From positions 372,001 through 436,000 of the forward strand of contig NZ_CP159831.1 in NCBI RefSeq assembly GCF_047730075.1: a stretch of DNA of 64,000 bases, given 5' to 3'. Positions 25,334 through 34,837 of this stretch are shown piece by piece. Every line of letters begins with the position of its first letter. The stretch's first letter is position 1. The stretch comes from Njordibacter sp905182035 (GTDB lineage Bacteria > Pseudomonadota > Gammaproteobacteria > Pseudomonadales > Balneatricaceae). The notes under the pieces are model-generated. The model was given only the letters and a program-made list of their open reading frames with translations. It searched no databases and had not been told where the DNA came from. The translations under genes and the position numbers were made by a program.

Positions 25334-28300
25334 ATGACCCAAGCTGTACCCTTTGTGCATTTGCGCATGCACTCCGAGTTTTCATTGATTGATAGTATGA
25401 TTCGTATCAAACCATTGATGAAAACACTGCAGGCAGAGCAAATTCCTGCCATCGCTTTAACTGACCAATCCAACATGTGTGGCATGATAAAGTTTTATAA
25501 AGCAGCGCAAGGTGCCGGTATTAAGCCTATCTGTGGGTGTGATATTTTCATTGCAGCAGGGCCTACAAGCGACTCTAGTGCCAGTCGCATTACTTTATTG
25601 GCTATGAATGCCAAAGGCTACCTCAACCTTACAGAGTTGGTGTCGCGCTCCTTTCAAGAAGGGCAGGCCGACGGTAAGGCCATTGTACAAAAGCAATGGT
25701 TGGCTGACAAAAACGAAGGGCTTATCGTGCTGTCTGGCGCCGCTCAAGGCGAAGTTGGTCGGGCATTAATAAATCGTGGTTTGGACGATGCCCAAGAGAT
25801 TTTGAGATACTGGACCACTATTTTTGGCGACCGGTTTTATTTAGAAATTCAGCGTACAGGCCGTCAATACGACGAAGATTGTCTGCACCTTTCCGTTGAA
25901 CTTGCACAGGTCGCACAAGTGCCATTAGTGGCAACCAACGACGTAATGTTCGTTTCTGCAGAAGACTTTGAAGCTCATGAAACGCGGGTGTGCATTAACC
26001 AAAGTATGACCTTAGATGACCCACGGAGGGTTAAGGCATACTCCAATCAGCAGTACTTACGCAGCACTGAAGAGATGCGGTCCCTGTTTGCAGATTTACC
26101 TTCTGCACTGGCTAATAGCGTACAGATTGCTAAGCGCTGTAATTTGGATATTGAACTAGGCCAATGTTGCCTGCCTAATTTTCCCGTGCCAGAAGGCATG
26201 ACCATCGATGAGTTCTTTGGCCAGGTATCTCGCGATGGTCTGGATAAACGCTTACTAGTTATTTTGGATCCTTCAGACCCAGAATATCATCACAAACGTA
26301 AAACCTTTGATGATCGATTGGATTTTGAACTCAACATCATTTGCCAAATGGGCTTCCCAGGCTATTTTCTTATCGTTATGGATTTCATTCGTTGGGCCAA
26401 GGATAACGACATTCCTGTGGGCCCCGGGCGTGGCTCTGGTGCAGGATCTTTAGTGGCTTACGTGTTGGAAATTACTGACTTAGACCCACTGAAATACGAT
26501 CTGTTATTCGAACGATTCTTGAATCCAGAGCGGGTATCCATGCCTGATTTTGACATCGATTTCTGTATGGATAACCGCGACCGCGTGATTGAATACGTGT
26601 CGCAAACCTACGGCAAGGATGCCGTATCTCAAATTATTACCTTTGGTACCATGGCAGCTAAAGCCGTAGTGCGAGATGTAGCTCGCGTGCAAGGCAAACC
26701 TTTTGGTTTGGCTGATAAACTGTCCAAATTAATTCCTTTTGAAGTGGGTATAACCTTAAATAAGGCCGTGGAGCAAGAAGACGCTCTGCGGGAGTTCATT
26801 GATAACAATGACGAAGTGCAAGAAATAATGGACATGGCTTATCAGTTGGAGGGACTAACTCGGAATGTGGGTAAACATGCCGGTGGTGTAGTAATTGCAC
26901 CTACCAAGTTAACTGATTTTTCACCCCTATATTGTGATGTAGATGGTTCCGGTTTAGTCACCCAATATGACAAAAATGATGTTGAAGATGCAGGTTTGGT
27001 GAAGTTCGACTTCTTAGGTTTAAAAACTCTCACTGTTGTTGATTGGACCATGGGTATGATCAACGAGAGGCGCAAGGCCAAGGGCGAAGCAGCCATTGCT
27101 ATCGAGACAATCCCCCTAGCTGATGAACCTGTTTACAAGCTACTTCAGGGAGCAGAGACGACCGGGGTGTTCCAACTGGAATCACGGGGCATGAAAGATC
27201 TTATTAAGCGACAGTTACCTAGTAGCTTTGAGGACATTATCGCTCTTGTGGCATTGTTTCGACCTGGGCCATTGCAATCTGGCATGGTAGATGACTTCAT
27301 TAACCGTAAGCATGGCCGAGCTAAGCTCGCATGGCCCCATGAAGATTATCAGCTAGATGCATTGCAGCCGGTACTGGAACCAACTTACGGTATTATTTTG
27401 TACCAAGAGCAGGTGATGCAGATCGCTCAGGTGATGGCAGGCTACAGCCTTGGCGAGGCAGACATGCTGCGCCGTGCGATGGGTAAGAAAAAGCCAGAAG
27501 AAATGGCTAAGCAGCGGGCGGGATTTTTAGCTGGTAGTGTAGCCAACGGTATCGACGAAGGTTTGGCAGGCAATATTTTTGATCTGGTAGAAAAGTTTGC
27601 TGGCTATGGCTTTAACAAATCCCACTCTGCAGCGTACGCCTTAGTCGCCTACCAAACCGCTTGGCTCAAATGCCACTACCCTGCAGAATTTATGGCTGCT
27701 GTGTTATCAGCGGATATGCAAAACATCGACAAAATAGTTATTTTTGTTGAAGAGTGTCGGCGTATGGAACTGCCTCTCAACCTGCCCGATGTGAATGTAA
27801 GCCATTACAAGTTCACAGTGAATGATGCTAATGAAGTCGTTTATGGACTTGGTGCTGTTAAAGGAGTTGGCGAAGGGCCGGTGGCGGCAATTATTAATGC
27901 TCGTGAAGAAAGTGGCGACTTCATCGATTTGTTTGATTTCTGTAAGCGTGTTGGTAGTAAAAAAATCAACAAGCGGGTATTAGAAGCATTGATAGCTAGT
28001 GGTGCTTTAGACAACCTAGTGCCTAATAAAGAACGTTCTGTGCTTTATAGTGCCATCCCTGACGCTGTGCAATCAGCGGATCAAAGTGAGCGTAATGCTG
28101 ACGCTGGGATGATGGATTTGTTTGGTGAAATGGCTACGCCAGTGGATGAATTGGCAGGTTTGGAACAAGCTTATGAGCGGCACATAGATGCCCGGCCTCT
28201 GACCCTTAAACAGCGGTTAAAAGGTGAAAAAGATACTTTAGGCTTGTATGTAACGGGTCATCCTATTGATAGCTACGATCATGAGCTAGGGCGCTTTTTA

Positions 28301-28861
28301 CGCTGTCGTTTAGATCAGCTTATTGCTAAAAAAGACAAACAGTGGATAGCGGGTTTAGTGGTGGCAAGTCGAACCATGAAAACCAAGCGCGGTAAAACCA
28401 TTGCATTTTTAACCCTAGACGATCGCAGAGCTAGGGTGGAAGTGGCCTTGTTTGGAGATAGCTACGAAAAGTACCGAGAGTTGTTACACAACGATCGCCT
28501 GCTCATCGTTGAAGGAGAGGTGTCAGAAGATGATTATTCTGGCGGTCTTAAAGTTAGTGCCCAGCAGATTCTTACTATGCCGCAAGCGCGTACTGTATTT
28601 TCAAAGGGTTTGCGTTTGTCGATAGCGCCAGACTTTGCGCAAGGTAAGGGTCTGCAGCAACTGCTAGGTATTCTTGCGCCCCATCAAGTGCGTGGCGATA
28701 CGCCTGCGGCAAAACTTGAATTGCAGTATCAAAATAGTGTGGGGCGAGGAGTGATCCGTTGTGCCTCGCCATGGCGACTAGAAGTAGAAGATGACATGCT
28801 GCAAGAGTTAGCATATTTGTTAGGTGAAGATGCCGTTAAAATGCGCTACCGCAAATTATAA
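25334..28861 (+). CDS. dnaE: DNA polymerase III alpha subunit
   Basis: DnaE is the replicative polymerase subunit. The 1175-residue protein contains the PHP domain (MHSEFSLIDS), the polymerase palm with GPGRGSGAGSLVAY and catalytic PDFDIDF (Asp405, Asp407), and a further palm-domain acid. It also has the VGKHAGGVVIAP segment, a helix-hairpin-helix region (about 820-880) and the OB fold near residue 1000. An upstream TTG at 25322 overlaps rnhB; the ATG at 25334 is preferred. Length is close to the 1160 residues of the enteric enzyme. Confidence 0.97.
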   Translation: MTQAVPFVHLRMHSEFSLIDSMIRIKPLMKTLQAEQIPAIALTDQSNMCGMIKFYKAAQGAGIKPICGCDIFIAAGPTSDSSASRITLLAMNAKGYLNLTELVSRSFQEGQADGKAIVQKQWLADKNEGLIVLSGAAQGEVGRALINRGLDDAQEILRYWTTIFGDRFYLEIQRTGRQYDEDCLHLSVELAQVAQVPLVATNDVMFVSAEDFEAHETRVCINQSMTLDDPRRVKAYSNQQYLRSTEEMRSLFADLPSALANSVQIAKRCNLDIELGQCCLPNFPVPEGMTIDEFFGQVSRDGLDKRLLVILDPSDPEYHHKRKTFDDRLDFELNIICQMGFPGYFLIVMDFIRWAKDNDIPVGPGRGSGAGSLVAYVLEITDLDPLKYDLLFERFLNPERVSMPDFDIDFCMDNRDRVIEYVSQTYGKDAVSQIITFGTMAAKAVVRDVARVQGKPFGLADKLSKLIPFEVGITLNKAVEQEDALREFIDNNDEVQEIMDMAYQLEGLTRNVGKHAGGVVIAPTKLTDFSPLYCDVDGSGLVTQYDKNDVEDAGLVKFDFLGLKTLTVVDWTMGMINERRKAKGEAAIAIETIPLADEPVYKLLQGAETTGVFQLESRGMKDLIKRQLPSSFEDIIALVALFRPGPLQSGMVDDFINRKHGRAKLAWPHEDYQLDALQPVLEPTYGIILYQEQVMQIAQVMAGYSLGEADMLRRAMGKKKPEEMAKQRAGFLAGSVANGIDEGLAGNIFDLVEKFAGYGFNKSHSAAYALVAYQTAWLKCHYPAEFMAAVLSADMQNIDKIVIFVEECRRMELPLNLPDVNVSHYKFTVNDANEVVYGLGAVKGVGEGPVAAIINAREESGDFIDLFDFCKRVGSKKINKRVLEALIASGALDNLVPNKERSVLYSAIPDAVQSADQSERNADAGMMDLFGEMATPVDELAGLEQAYERHIDARPLTLKQRLKGEKDTLGLYVTGHPIDSYDHELGRFLRCRLDQLIAKKDKQWIAGLVVASRTMKTKRGKTIAFLTLDDRRARVEVALFGDSYEKYRELLHNDRLLIVEGEVSEDDYSGGLKVSAQQILTMPQARTVFSKGLRLSIAPDFAQGKGLQQLLGILAPHQVRGDTPAAKLELQYQNSVGRGVIRCASPWRLEVEDDMLQELAYLLGEDAVKMRYRKL

Positions 28862-28926
28862 AATGTGTAAAATATAGGTTATAATAAACGCAATACTCGC
28901 CAGTCACACCTTTAAAGCTAGGCCTT

Positions 28927-29880
28927 ATGAACCCAAATTATCTCGACTTTGAACAACCCATTGCCGATCTGGAAGCCAAGATTGAAGCCTTGCGCTTAGT
29001 GGGCAACGACAACGACCTTAACATCAGTGACGAAATAACCAAGCTTTCTGATAAGAGCGTTAGCTTAACTGAGTCTATCTTTTCTAATTTGAGCGCGGCT
29101 CAGGTATCTAAAGTATCTCGTCACCCACAACGCCCCCACACCATCGATTACATTGATAGCGTTTTTGATGAATTTGATGAGTTGCATGGTGATCGCCACT
29201 TTGGTGACGACCAGGCCATGGTGTGCGGTATTGCTCGCCTTAATGGTAAGGCCGTCATGGTCATGGGCCAAGAAAAAGGTCGCTCCACTAAGCAAAAAGT
29301 TGCCCGTAACTTTGGTATGCCGCGCCCAGAAGGCTATCGTAAAGCCCTGCGTATGATGCAGATGGCTGAACGCTTCAAAATGCCTATCCTTACCTTTATT
29401 GATACCCCAGGGGCCTATCCAGGCATTGATGCTGAAGAACGTGGACAAAGTGAAGCTATTGCTTTCAATCTTGCCCAAATGTCTGCCCTAAAAACACCCA
29501 TTATAGCCACTGTTATTGGCGAGGGTGGCTCAGGTGGCGCCTTGGCTATTGGCGTATGTGACCAACTTAATATGTTGCAATATTCCACCTACTCAGTGAT
29601 TTCGCCAGAAGGTTGTGCCTCCATCCTTTGGAAGAGTGCCGATTATGCCGCCGACGCTGCTAATGCGATGGGTATTACCTCTGACCGTTTGCACGACTTA
29701 GGTTTGGTGGATCATGTGATCAAAGAGCCGCTAGGTGGTGCTCATCGAGACGCTGAATTAGTTTCGGCAAGTATTAAATCGACACTGATTAGCCAGTTAG
29801 CTGAGCTTGAGCCAATGGAAATTGAAGCGCTTGTAGATCGTCGATATAAACGTTTAATGTCCTACGGACTAAGTTCTTAG
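28927..29880 (+). CDS. accA: Acetyl-CoA carboxylase carboxyltransferase, alpha subunit
   Basis: AccA, with AccD, transfers CO2 from carboxybiotin to acetyl-CoA to form malonyl-CoA. The 317-residue protein shows LDFEQPIADLEAKIEAL at the start, the HPQRPHTIDYI segment, and the oxyanion-forming IGEGGSGGALAIGVCDQ. A TATAAT at 28880-28885 in the 65-bp gap after dnaE could be a -10 element, but no good -35 lies at 17 bp. The need for biotin links it to the bio operon in this window. Confidence 0.97.
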   Translation: MNPNYLDFEQPIADLEAKIEALRLVGNDNDLNISDEITKLSDKSVSLTESIFSNLSAAQVSKVSRHPQRPHTIDYIDSVFDEFDELHGDRHFGDDQAMVCGIARLNGKAVMVMGQEKGRSTKQKVARNFGMPRPEGYRKALRMMQMAERFKMPILTFIDTPGAYPGIDAEERGQSEAIAFNLAQMSALKTPIIATVIGEGGSGGALAIGVCDQLNMLQYSTYSVISPEGCASILWKSADYAADAANAMGITSDRLHDLGLVDHVIKEPLGGAHRDAELVSASIKSTLISQLAELEPMEIEALVDRRYKRLMSYGLSS

Positions 29881-29910
29881 GCCGCTCATTAGGGCCTGAA
29901 ATTCCCTCCT

Positions 29911-31269
29911 ATGTCATTCTCCCATTATCAACTAATCACTGACGCAGCAGGTTTGAAAGCTCATTTGCAAGCTTCTGGCTGGTTGATTGCCGTGAGTGGT
30001 GGGTTGGACTCTATGTGTCTGCTGCATGCGCTTGTGCTGCTTCAGCGGGATCATCATTGTCCGCCCCTACGTGTCATACATATTAACCATGGTCTGCAAC
30101 TGCAAGCGGATCAATGGCAGCAAGATATTGAAAAAAAATGCCAAGATTATGGCTTGCCTTGTAGCAGTCATAAGGTCACCTTGTGCCCGCAAGAGCAGCG
30201 ACAGCTTGGGTTAGAAGCAGCAGCTCGCAACGCTCGCTATGAGATATTTAAAAAGCATGTGCAGATGGGTGAGGTGATCTTGTTAGGGCAGCACGCTGAT
30301 GACCAAACTGAAACCCTATTTTTACGGTTATTGCGCGGTGCAGGAGTTGCAGGTTTACGGGCAATGCCGCAGCAGCGAACGTTGGGTTTAGGTTGCCTTG
30401 TAAGGCCATTGCTGTATGTTCGCCAAACCGATCTTTATGACTACGCGCAAAGCCATCACTTAGACTGGTGTGAAGATCCCAGTAATCAAAACACTCGCTT
30501 TGATCGTAATTATTTGCGACATCAAGTGATGCCATTGTTGCGCCAGCGGTGGCCGGCATTAGATCAGCGAATGGCCACGGTTGCATCCTTAATGGGCGAC
30601 ACACAGGCCTTGTTAGATGAGATGGCATCGGCTGATTTAATGCTGATGCGCAAAGAGACTGAGGTTGGTGAGTGCTTACCTTGTGCAGAGATTCAAAACC
30701 TGAGCCGGGCCCGGAGGCATAACCTCTTGCGCTATTGGTTGGATCGACATCAGGTGCCTATGCCTAGCTATGTGACAATGCAAACTATCGATAGGGAGTT
30801 TCTCTATAGCGCCCTAGACGGTCAGCCTTACCTGCAATTGGGAGACTGGTGTTTGCGTCGCAATCAAGGTGATTTGCTGTTGATGCGCCGATCTGAGCAG
30901 CCTAATGTGGTAGCAATGAGTTGGATTTGCGATGTAGAGCTGCAGGCTTTGGTAAGTCGTTCAATTGCCTTACCTGATGGTGCGCTTTGCCTAAAGCAAG
31001 GAGCCAAGGTTGGCTTGGCCCTAGTGGAGGGCGATTGTTTAGAGAGACGCTTTAGAGTTGGTGGTGAGCGTTGCAGACCCTTGGGGCGAGCGCATAGCCA
31101 AAGCCTTAAAAAACTTCTGCAAGAAACGAAAGTGCCAGCATGGGAGCGAGATCAATTGCCCTTATTTTATGTTAATGGACAGCTCGCTATGGTGGCAGAC
31201 TTGTGGGTAAATGTGGGTTTTGAAGCGGCCTTGGATGCCCCTTCTTGGTGCTGGCAAAAGGGCACTTAA
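29911..31269 (+). CDS. tilS: tRNA(Ile)-lysidine synthetase
   Basis: TilS modifies C34 of tRNA(Ile) CAU to lysidine so that it reads AUA. The 452-residue protein has the N-type ATP pyrophosphatase loop SGGLDS (29-34), the HINHGLQLQADQW and LGQHADDQTETLFLRLLRG segments, a linker, and the C-terminal substrate domain with RFRVGGERCRPLGRAHSQSLKKLLQE. It has no strong Shine-Dalgarno and probably rides on the accA transcript. Confidence 0.95.
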   Translation: MSFSHYQLITDAAGLKAHLQASGWLIAVSGGLDSMCLLHALVLLQRDHHCPPLRVIHINHGLQLQADQWQQDIEKKCQDYGLPCSSHKVTLCPQEQRQLGLEAAARNARYEIFKKHVQMGEVILLGQHADDQTETLFLRLLRGAGVAGLRAMPQQRTLGLGCLVRPLLYVRQTDLYDYAQSHHLDWCEDPSNQNTRFDRNYLRHQVMPLLRQRWPALDQRMATVASLMGDTQALLDEMASADLMLMRKETEVGECLPCAEIQNLSRARRHNLLRYWLDRHQVPMPSYVTMQTIDREFLYSALDGQPYLQLGDWCLRRNQGDLLLMRRSEQPNVVAMSWICDVELQALVSRSIALPDGALCLKQGAKVGLALVEGDCLERRFRVGGERCRPLGRAHSQSLKKLLQETKVPAWERDQLPLFYVNGQLAMVADLWVNVGFEAALDAPSWCWQKGT

Positions 31270-31283
31270 AATACAGCTTTTGA

Positions 31284-31312
31284 TTGTTCCGATTAGTCTC
31301 TTCTGGTATCCT
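31284..31312 (+). promoter_or_regulatory. Candidate promoter of pyrG
   Basis: TTGTTC (31284-31289) and TATCCT (31307-31312) with a 17-bp spacer lie at the start of the 248-bp tilS-pyrG gap. This would give a leader of about 200 nt, in which I see no convincing terminator or small frame. Confidence 0.4.
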
Positions 31313-31517
31313 ACACTCCCATCTTAAGTCGGAAAATAAAACCTGAAAACGGGTTGCAGTTTCCGCGTCAAAAATTTATAAACGTTAGAGATATCCATCC
31401 ACTTGTTAAACTAGTGGGCATGTATTCGCCATTGTTGCGGTGCTTTTGTGTGGTTGCTCTACCGTGTTTTAATTCAAATTGGTGTATGGTGCGCCACAAT
31501 AAGACATAGGGCATTTC

Positions 31518-33146
31518 ATGACTCGTTTCATCTTCGTTACTGGCGGTGTTGTATCTTCTTTGGGTAAAGGCATCGCTTCGGCATCTTTGGCCGCCATCCT
31601 AGAGGCACGTGGCCTCAAAGTAACCATGTTGAAATTAGATCCATATATTAATGTGGACCCCGGCACCATGAGCCCGTTCCAGCATGGAGAGGTATTTGTA
31701 ACGGAAGATGGAGCTGAAACAGATTTGGACTTAGGTCATTATGAACGTTTTATTGATACTAAAATGTCTAAGAGTAATAACTTTACGGCAGGCCGCGTCT
31801 ATGAACATGTGTTACGTAAAGAACGCCGTGGTGACTATTTAGGTGGTACGGTACAAATTATTCCACACATTACCGACGAAATTAAGCGCCGAGTATACAA
31901 AGGTTCTGAAGGTGCAGAGATTGCATTGGTAGAGATTGGTGGAACTGTTGGTGATATTGAATCACAGCCTTTCCTAGAAGCCATCCGTCAGATGAAGTTC
32001 GAGCTTGGTTCTGGCCGTGCACTCTTTATGCACCTTACATTAGTGCCTTATATCGCCACTGCAGGTGAAACGAAAACTAAGCCTACCCAGCATTCGGTAA
32101 AAGAACTACGCTCTATTGGTATTCAGCCAGATATTTTGGTGTGCCGCTCCGAAGTTGCTATTGAATTGCCAGAACGAAGCAAGATCGCTTTGTTTACCAA
32201 CGTTGAACAGCGTGCGGTTATTTCATTACCTGATGCAGAGAGTATTTACACAATTCCAAGTTTATTAAAAGCGCAGGGTTTAGACGCCATCGTTATTGAA
32301 CGCTTTGGCTTAGCTTGTAACGAAGCCGACTTAACTGAATGGGATGCAGTAGCGGAAGCAAAGCTAAACCCTAAACGGGAAGTCACTATTGCTATGGTTG
32401 GCAAGTACATGGAATTGTTGGACGCCTATAAGTCTTTGATTGAAGCGATTAGCCATGCAGGTATTAAGTCACACACCAAGGTTAATACTCGTTATATTGA
32501 TTCTGAAGACATTGAAACGAAAGGTGTTGCATTGTTAGATGGTGTTGATGCGATATTAGTACCCGGTGGTTTTGGAGAGCGAGGCACGGAAGGTAAAATT
32601 AAGACTGTTCAATACGCACGTGAGAAAAAAATACCGTATTTAGGTATTTGTCTGGGCATGCAGGTTGCGGTGATTGAATTTGCCCGTAACGTAGTCGGGT
32701 GGAGTGATGCTAATAGTAGTGAGTTTGATGCAAGTTCAGAACATTGTGTTGTCGGTTTAATTACCGAATGGAAGGATGAGTCTGGTCAGCTTGAGCAACG
32801 TTCAGAATCGTCAGATTTGGGTGGAACTATGCGCTTAGGTGCGCAGCAATGTCGTTTACAAATTGGTTCTTTGGCTCACCAGTCATACAAACAAGAAGTG
32901 ATTACGGAGCGTCATCGTCATCGCTATGAAGTGAATAATACATTTATTAAGCAGTTGGAAGTGGCAGGTCTGAAGGTTTCTGGCCATTCTATGGATGGCA
33001 GTTTAGTGGAAATGGTTGAGATAGTTGATCATCCTTGGTTTGTAGCCTGCCAATTCCATCCAGAATTCACCTCGACGCCCCGCGCTGGCCACGGTCTGTT
33101 TGAAGGTTTTGTGGGTGCAGCAATTATTCAGGCGAAAAGTAAATAA
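31518..33146 (+). CDS. pyrG: CTP synthase
   Basis: PyrG aminates UTP to CTP using glutamine. The 542-residue protein has the synthetase P-loop GGVVSSLGKGIASASLAAIL. The C-terminal class I glutaminase domain has nucleophile Cys378 (LGICLGMQ) and the His514/Glu516 pair in FHPEFTSTP. It provides CTP for CdsA upstream. eno follows after 45 bp, whereas pseudomonads usually place kdsA between the two. Confidence 0.97.
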   Translation: MTRFIFVTGGVVSSLGKGIASASLAAILEARGLKVTMLKLDPYINVDPGTMSPFQHGEVFVTEDGAETDLDLGHYERFIDTKMSKSNNFTAGRVYEHVLRKERRGDYLGGTVQIIPHITDEIKRRVYKGSEGAEIALVEIGGTVGDIESQPFLEAIRQMKFELGSGRALFMHLTLVPYIATAGETKTKPTQHSVKELRSIGIQPDILVCRSEVAIELPERSKIALFTNVEQRAVISLPDAESIYTIPSLLKAQGLDAIVIERFGLACNEADLTEWDAVAEAKLNPKREVTIAMVGKYMELLDAYKSLIEAISHAGIKSHTKVNTRYIDSEDIETKGVALLDGVDAILVPGGFGERGTEGKIKTVQYAREKKIPYLGICLGMQVAVIEFARNVVGWSDANSSEFDASSEHCVVGLITEWKDESGQLEQRSESSDLGGTMRLGAQQCRLQIGSLAHQSYKQEVITERHRHRYEVNNTFIKQLEVAGLKVSGHSMDGSLVEMVEIVDHPWFVACQFHPEFTSTPRAGHGLFEGFVGAAIIQAKSK

Positions 33147-33191
33147 TCACATAGTCATAATTTTAAGCTACTTGAGTAACAGGAGAATATT

Positions 33192-34487
33192 TTGGACCAA
33201 TTAATTGCCGACATCCAGGCAAGGGAAGTGTTGGACTCTCGGGGCAACCCTACTATTGAAGCAGATGTATTACTGGCGGGTGGTGCTTTTGGTACCGCTT
33301 GCGCTCCTTCTGGCGCATCCACGGGCTCCCGCGAAGCTCTAGAACTTCGTGACGGTGACAAATCCCGTTATTTAGGCAAAGGTGTTATCAATGCTATTGC
33401 TGGCATTCATGGACCTATCTTAGAGCGTTTGAAGGGTATAGATGCAACTGATCAGCAGGCCTTGGATGCGGCCATGATCGAATTGGATGGCACAGAAAAC
33501 AAAGAAGTTCTTGGTGCAAACGCTATTCTTGCTGTATCCCTGGCAGCAGCCAAAGCAGCTGCGGTATACAGAGGCATACCTCTATATGCACATATTGCTG
33601 AGCTCAACGGCACTGCAGGGCAGTACAGTATGCCCGTGCCAATGATGAATATTATTAATGGTGGTGAACACGCTGATAATAACGTGGATATTCAAGAATT
33701 TATGGTGCAACCAGTAAGTGCGCCTAATTTCTCAGAGGCTCTGCGCTGTGGTGCGGAAATTTTCCACGCCCTTAAAAAGGTGCTCCGCCAAAGGGGTTTA
33801 AGTACTGCCGTGGGTGATGAAGGTGGTTTTGCCCCCAACCTGCCTTCAAACGAAGCTGCACTGGATGTCATTGCTGAAGCAGTAGCGTATGCTGGCTATG
33901 AGCTTGGTAAGGATGTGACCTTAGCGTTGGACTGCGCCGCGTCAGAATTTTATGAAAATGGCACTTATAACCTAAGTGGTGAGGGTAAGTCCTTTGATGC
34001 TTCTGGTTTTGCTGATTACCTAACTGAGTTAACGCATAAGCACCCCATTATTTCCATTGAAGACGGCATGGATGAAAGTGATTGGGATGGTTGGCAAGAT
34101 CTTACCCAAAAGTGTGGTGATCGTGTTCAGCTAGTAGGTGATGATTTATTTGTCACTAATACGAAAATATTGAGTCGGGGCATTGAGCAAGGTATCGGTA
34201 ACTCTATTTTGATTAAGTTTAATCAGATCGGCACTCTTACTGAGACTTTGGCGGCAATCCGTATGGCTCAAAAAGCGGGTTTTAGTGTGGTTATTTCCCA
34301 CCGTTCTGGTGAAACAGAAGACACTACTATTGCAGACTTGGCCGTAGCCACTGCAGCGGGCCAAATTAAAACGGGCTCACTATGTCGCTCAGATCGAGTG
34401 GCTAAGTATAACCGCTTACTACGAATAGAGCAGGAACTAGGTGCTGACGCTCCTTATCGTGGGCGTCAGGAAATTAAAGGCCAATAA
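33192..34487 (+). CDS. eno: Enolase
   Basis: Enolase interconverts 2-phosphoglycerate and phosphoenolpyruvate and is a member of the RNA degradosome in many proteobacteria. The 431-residue protein starts MDQLIADIQAREVLDSRGNP and carries the SGASTGSREALELRDGD loop, metal-binding LALDCAASEFY and SIEDGMDESDWDGW, and ISHRSGETEDTTIADLAV. It starts with TTG at 33192, 6 bases after an AGGAG; no in-frame ATG lies nearby. A non-ATG start is unusual for such an abundant enzyme. A strong hairpin follows. Confidence 0.97.
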   Translation: MDQLIADIQAREVLDSRGNPTIEADVLLAGGAFGTACAPSGASTGSREALELRDGDKSRYLGKGVINAIAGIHGPILERLKGIDATDQQALDAAMIELDGTENKEVLGANAILAVSLAAAKAAAVYRGIPLYAHIAELNGTAGQYSMPVPMMNIINGGEHADNNVDIQEFMVQPVSAPNFSEALRCGAEIFHALKKVLRQRGLSTAVGDEGGFAPNLPSNEAALDVIAEAVAYAGYELGKDVTLALDCAASEFYENGTYNLSGEGKSFDASGFADYLTELTHKHPIISIEDGMDESDWDGWQDLTQKCGDRVQLVGDDLFVTNTKILSRGIEQGIGNSILIKFNQIGTLTETLAAIRMAQKAGFSVVISHRSGETEDTTIADLAVATAAGQIKTGSLCRSDRVAKYNRLLRIEQELGADAPYRGRQEIKGQ

Positions 34488-34505
34488 CAATTATTGACCT
34501 GGTCT

Positions 34506-34552
34506 AGGGAGCTCACGTTGGCTAATTATGGCCAAGGTCAGCTCCCTTTTTT
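34506..34552 (+). terminator. Intrinsic terminator between eno and ftsB
   Basis: AGGGAGCT (34506-34513) pairs with AGCTCCCT (34540-34547). An inner TTGGC/GCCAA stem (34518-34522 and 34531-34535) stacks within, and a T-tract runs from 34547 to 34552. The outer stem repeats the core of the rpsB-tsf hairpin. ftsB begins only 12 bases later, so some read-through or a promoter inside eno is needed. Confidence 0.85.
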
Positions 34553-34564
34553 GTTGATATATTT

Positions 34565-34837
34565 ATGAAATGGTTAGTTGGATTAATATTAATCGCCTTA
34601 GTGGCTATGCAGTACAGCCTTTGGTGGGGGCAGTCTGGTTTGCTTGAAGTTGCACGCCTACAGGAGCAAATTACGGCTCAGGAAACGGTGAATGCGAGTT
34701 TGTCTGAGCGTAATCGACAACTCCATGCCGAGGTATTGGACTTGAAGCAGGGGATCGCTGCCATTGAAGAACGTGCACGCCACGATCTCGGTATGGTCAA
34801 ACCTAATGAAACCTTTTACCAACTCGTGGAAGATTAA
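34565..34837 (+). CDS. ftsB: Cell division protein FtsB
   Basis: FtsB joins FtsL and FtsQ in the divisome core that activates septal peptidoglycan synthesis. The 90-residue protein has one N-terminal membrane helix (about 3-20), then a coiled coil (about 28-70) with regularly spaced Leu, and the conserved end ARHDLGMVKPNETFYQLVE. Its stop overlaps the truD ATG (TAATG). In most gammaproteobacteria ispD and ispF lie between ftsB and truD; they are absent here. Confidence 0.95.
   Translation: MKWLVGLILIALVAMQYSLWWGQSGLLEVARLQEQITAQETVNASLSERNRQLHAEVLDLKQGIAAIEERARHDLGMVKPNETFYQLVED

Noticed and set aside
28857..28885. Strong promoter for accA
   Set aside because: A TATAAT is present, but no acceptable -35 lies at 16-18 bp, so I did not list it as a promoter.
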